From NCBI GenBank assembly GCA_945861315.1, contig CAMAUB010000066.1:1-7128 (forward strand): 7,128 nt of DNA, given 5' to 3'. The stretch is from Chlamydia trachomatis. GTDB lineage: Bacteria > Chlamydiota > Chlamydiia > Chlamydiales > JAAKFR01. The first letter of the stretch is position 1. Each line of letters opens with the position of its first letter. Below, piece by piece: positions 6,350-7,128 of this stretch. A model generated the notes under the pieces. That model was not told the origin of the DNA. It worked only from the letters and a program-made list of their open reading frames with translations, and made no database searches. The position numbers and the translations under genes were made by a program.

Positions 6350-6513
6350 AGACCTCTTGCGTAACTTATCATGAGTCGGGAAATGAGAGATTTTTGCGTA
6401 GATTTTTTTCGTGCGTTTTTTGACATACTCAAATGGAGTAGGCGAAAAACGCACGAAAAAAAGATGCGCAAAAAGATCCATTTAACGACCATGAGAAGTT
6501 ACGCAAGAGGTCT
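6350..6513. mobile_element. Long palindrome (164 nt) between nadE and the MFS gene, MITE-like
   Basis: The outermost 18 bases, AGACCTCTTGCGTAACTT (6350-6367), are perfectly complementary to 6496-6513. An inner 18-bp perfect stem pairs 6403-6420 with 6445-6462 (TTTTTTTCGTGCGTTTTT). The section between is imperfect with small indels. The tip holds TACTC/GAGTA (6426-6430, 6436-6440) around AAATG, so the unit can fold as one long hairpin. It starts 14 nt after the nadE stop and ends 3 nt before the MFS ATG. CTA occurs at 6348-6350 and 6515-6517 but is not symmetric with the arms, so the target duplication is uncertain. The AGACCTCTTGC-type end loosely resembles some IS5-family termini as I recall them. 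T-runs in the arms could also give terminator activity. Confidence 0.72.
6505..6510 (+). promoter_or_regulatory. Ribosome-binding site of the MFS gene, inside the palindrome arm
   Basis: AAGAGG lies 6 nt before the ATG at 6517 and is the only Shine-Dalgarno candidate. It belongs to the terminal arm of the 6350-6513 palindrome, so in a transcript reading through from nadE it would be base-paired with CCTCTT at 6353-6358. It would be free only in a transcript that starts within the palindrome or after melting of the stem. Confidence 0.6.
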
Positions 6514-6516
6514 GCT

Positions 6517-7128
6517 ATGCCTTTAAAAAAGATGCAACTTTGGTGGATTTTATTTGTTTCCACAACAGCAACCTCCCTTTTTCTTGTAGATACCACCATC
6601 CTACCTGTTGCCATCCCTATCATTGAAAAAGAACTCAGCTTCTCACAAATTGGTGTGATTTGGGTTGTCAACTCTTATCTTCTGAGTATGACAATGCTTC
6701 TATTAGTTGGTGGACGCCTCTGTGAAATTTGGGGTTATCGAGTGATCTACAATTTAGGCTTGGTTATTTTTGCAGTGGGATCAGTTATGGGAGGACTCAC
6801 CCATACTGGCTTTGGTTTGATAACCGCACGTACACTACAAGGCATTGGCAGCGGGTTGACCTATCCGGCATCGCTTGCTTTACTCATAACGGTCTTTCCA
6901 CTTCATTTGCGTGCACGTGCGATTGGTATTGATACAGGAATCGCCTCTTTTTTCATGATGCTTGGGCCTATTATTGGTGGAGCACTCACTCAATACTTGG
7001 GTTGGCGCTACATCTTTTGGATCAATATTCCATTTGTCATCTTTGGCATTGGAGCAAGTTTTTGGCTTCTCAAAAAAGAGGAGAGAAAAACAGAGCGTTT
7101 CCCCTATTTTGGAAGCGTATTGATGATG
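6517..7128 (+). CDS. MFS transporter, DHA2 (14-helix drug:H+ antiporter) type, N-terminal part
   Basis: An open frame of 204 codons runs from ATG at 6517 off the right edge without a stop. The product is very hydrophobic, with about six membrane helices in the visible part. Helix 1 contains LVDTTILPVAIP (23-34), matching the LDxTxxNVALP motif D1 of DHA2 exporters. Motif A appears as GGRLCEIWGYRVIY (65-78) in the loop between helices 2 and 3. Motif B is RTLQGIGSG (105-113), motif C is GPIIGG (150-155), and WRYIFWINIPF (163-173) is the usual DHA2 signature after helix 5. The family exports drugs or small metabolites by proton antiport; the substrate cannot be read from sequence. The expected full length is around 450-520 residues, so more than half is missing. 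A second ATG at 6532 (Met6) is possible, but the first has the better spaced AAGAGG. Confidence 0.92.
   Translation, partial: MPLKKMQLWWILFVSTTATSLFLVDTTILPVAIPIIEKELSFSQIGVIWVVNSYLLSMTMLLLVGGRLCEIWGYRVIYNLGLVIFAVGSVMGGLTHTGFGLITARTLQGIGSGLTYPASLALLITVFPLHLRARAIGIDTGIASFFMMLGPIIGGALTQYLGWRYIFWINIPFVIFGIGASFWLLKKEERKTERFPYFGSVLMM

Noticed and set aside
6729..6932. Plus-strand 67-codon frame inside the MFS gene
   Set aside because: It is an alternative frame of the MFS coding region, which has clear DHA2 motifs in the frame starting at 6517.

Overview
The window looks like chromosome from a member of the Chlamydiae, most likely one of the amoeba-associated lineages (Simkania/Waddlia/Parachlamydia-like) rather than Chlamydia itself. 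The main evidence is the NqrF protein. It is 431 residues long, carries the unusual NADH-site motif GGAGSSFGRSH and ends in LDDFGS, which is the form I know from chlamydial NqrF. A glutamine-dependent NAD synthetase and a DHA2-type MFS exporter argue against the reduced Chlamydia gene set. The species is not resolved.

Layout. The left part (31-2736) is a two-gene minus-strand unit: a stomatin/slipin membrane protein with a GTG start, then 33 nt, then htpG (bacterial Hsp90). The htpG Shine-Dalgarno sequence lies in one arm of a small palindrome. The right part is plus strand: nqrF (3234-4529), nadE (4695-6335), and the first 204 codons of an MFS transporter (6517 to the window edge). The two units diverge from a roughly 500-nt gap (2737-3233).

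All three plus-strand intergenic spaces are largely filled by long imperfect palindromes of about 160 nt: 2941-3099 (159 nt, nested in an outer, different inverted repeat), 4530-4692 (163 nt) and 6350-6513 (164 nt). They have similar length and architecture but different sequence. They encode nothing convincing and look like MITE-type non-autonomous insertions. Two carry plausible flanking duplications: TGATTTA around the first and (C)TAA around the second. Removing the second recreates a TAATG stop/start overlap between nqrF and nadE with a GGGAG ribosome-binding sequence in the end of nqrF, so those genes were probably once translationally coupled. The third ends 3 nt before the MFS start codon, and its terminal arm contains that gene's Shine-Dalgarno sequence. 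One end of the first palindrome recurs (29 of 31 bases) in frame inside nadE.

Functionally, nqrF (Na+-pumping NADH:quinone reductase) oxidises NADH, and nadE makes NAD+ from deamido-NAD+. htpG and the slipin belong to protein and membrane quality control. nqrF has a good sigma70-type promoter so close to its ATG, with no Shine-Dalgarno sequence, that its mRNA may be leaderless.
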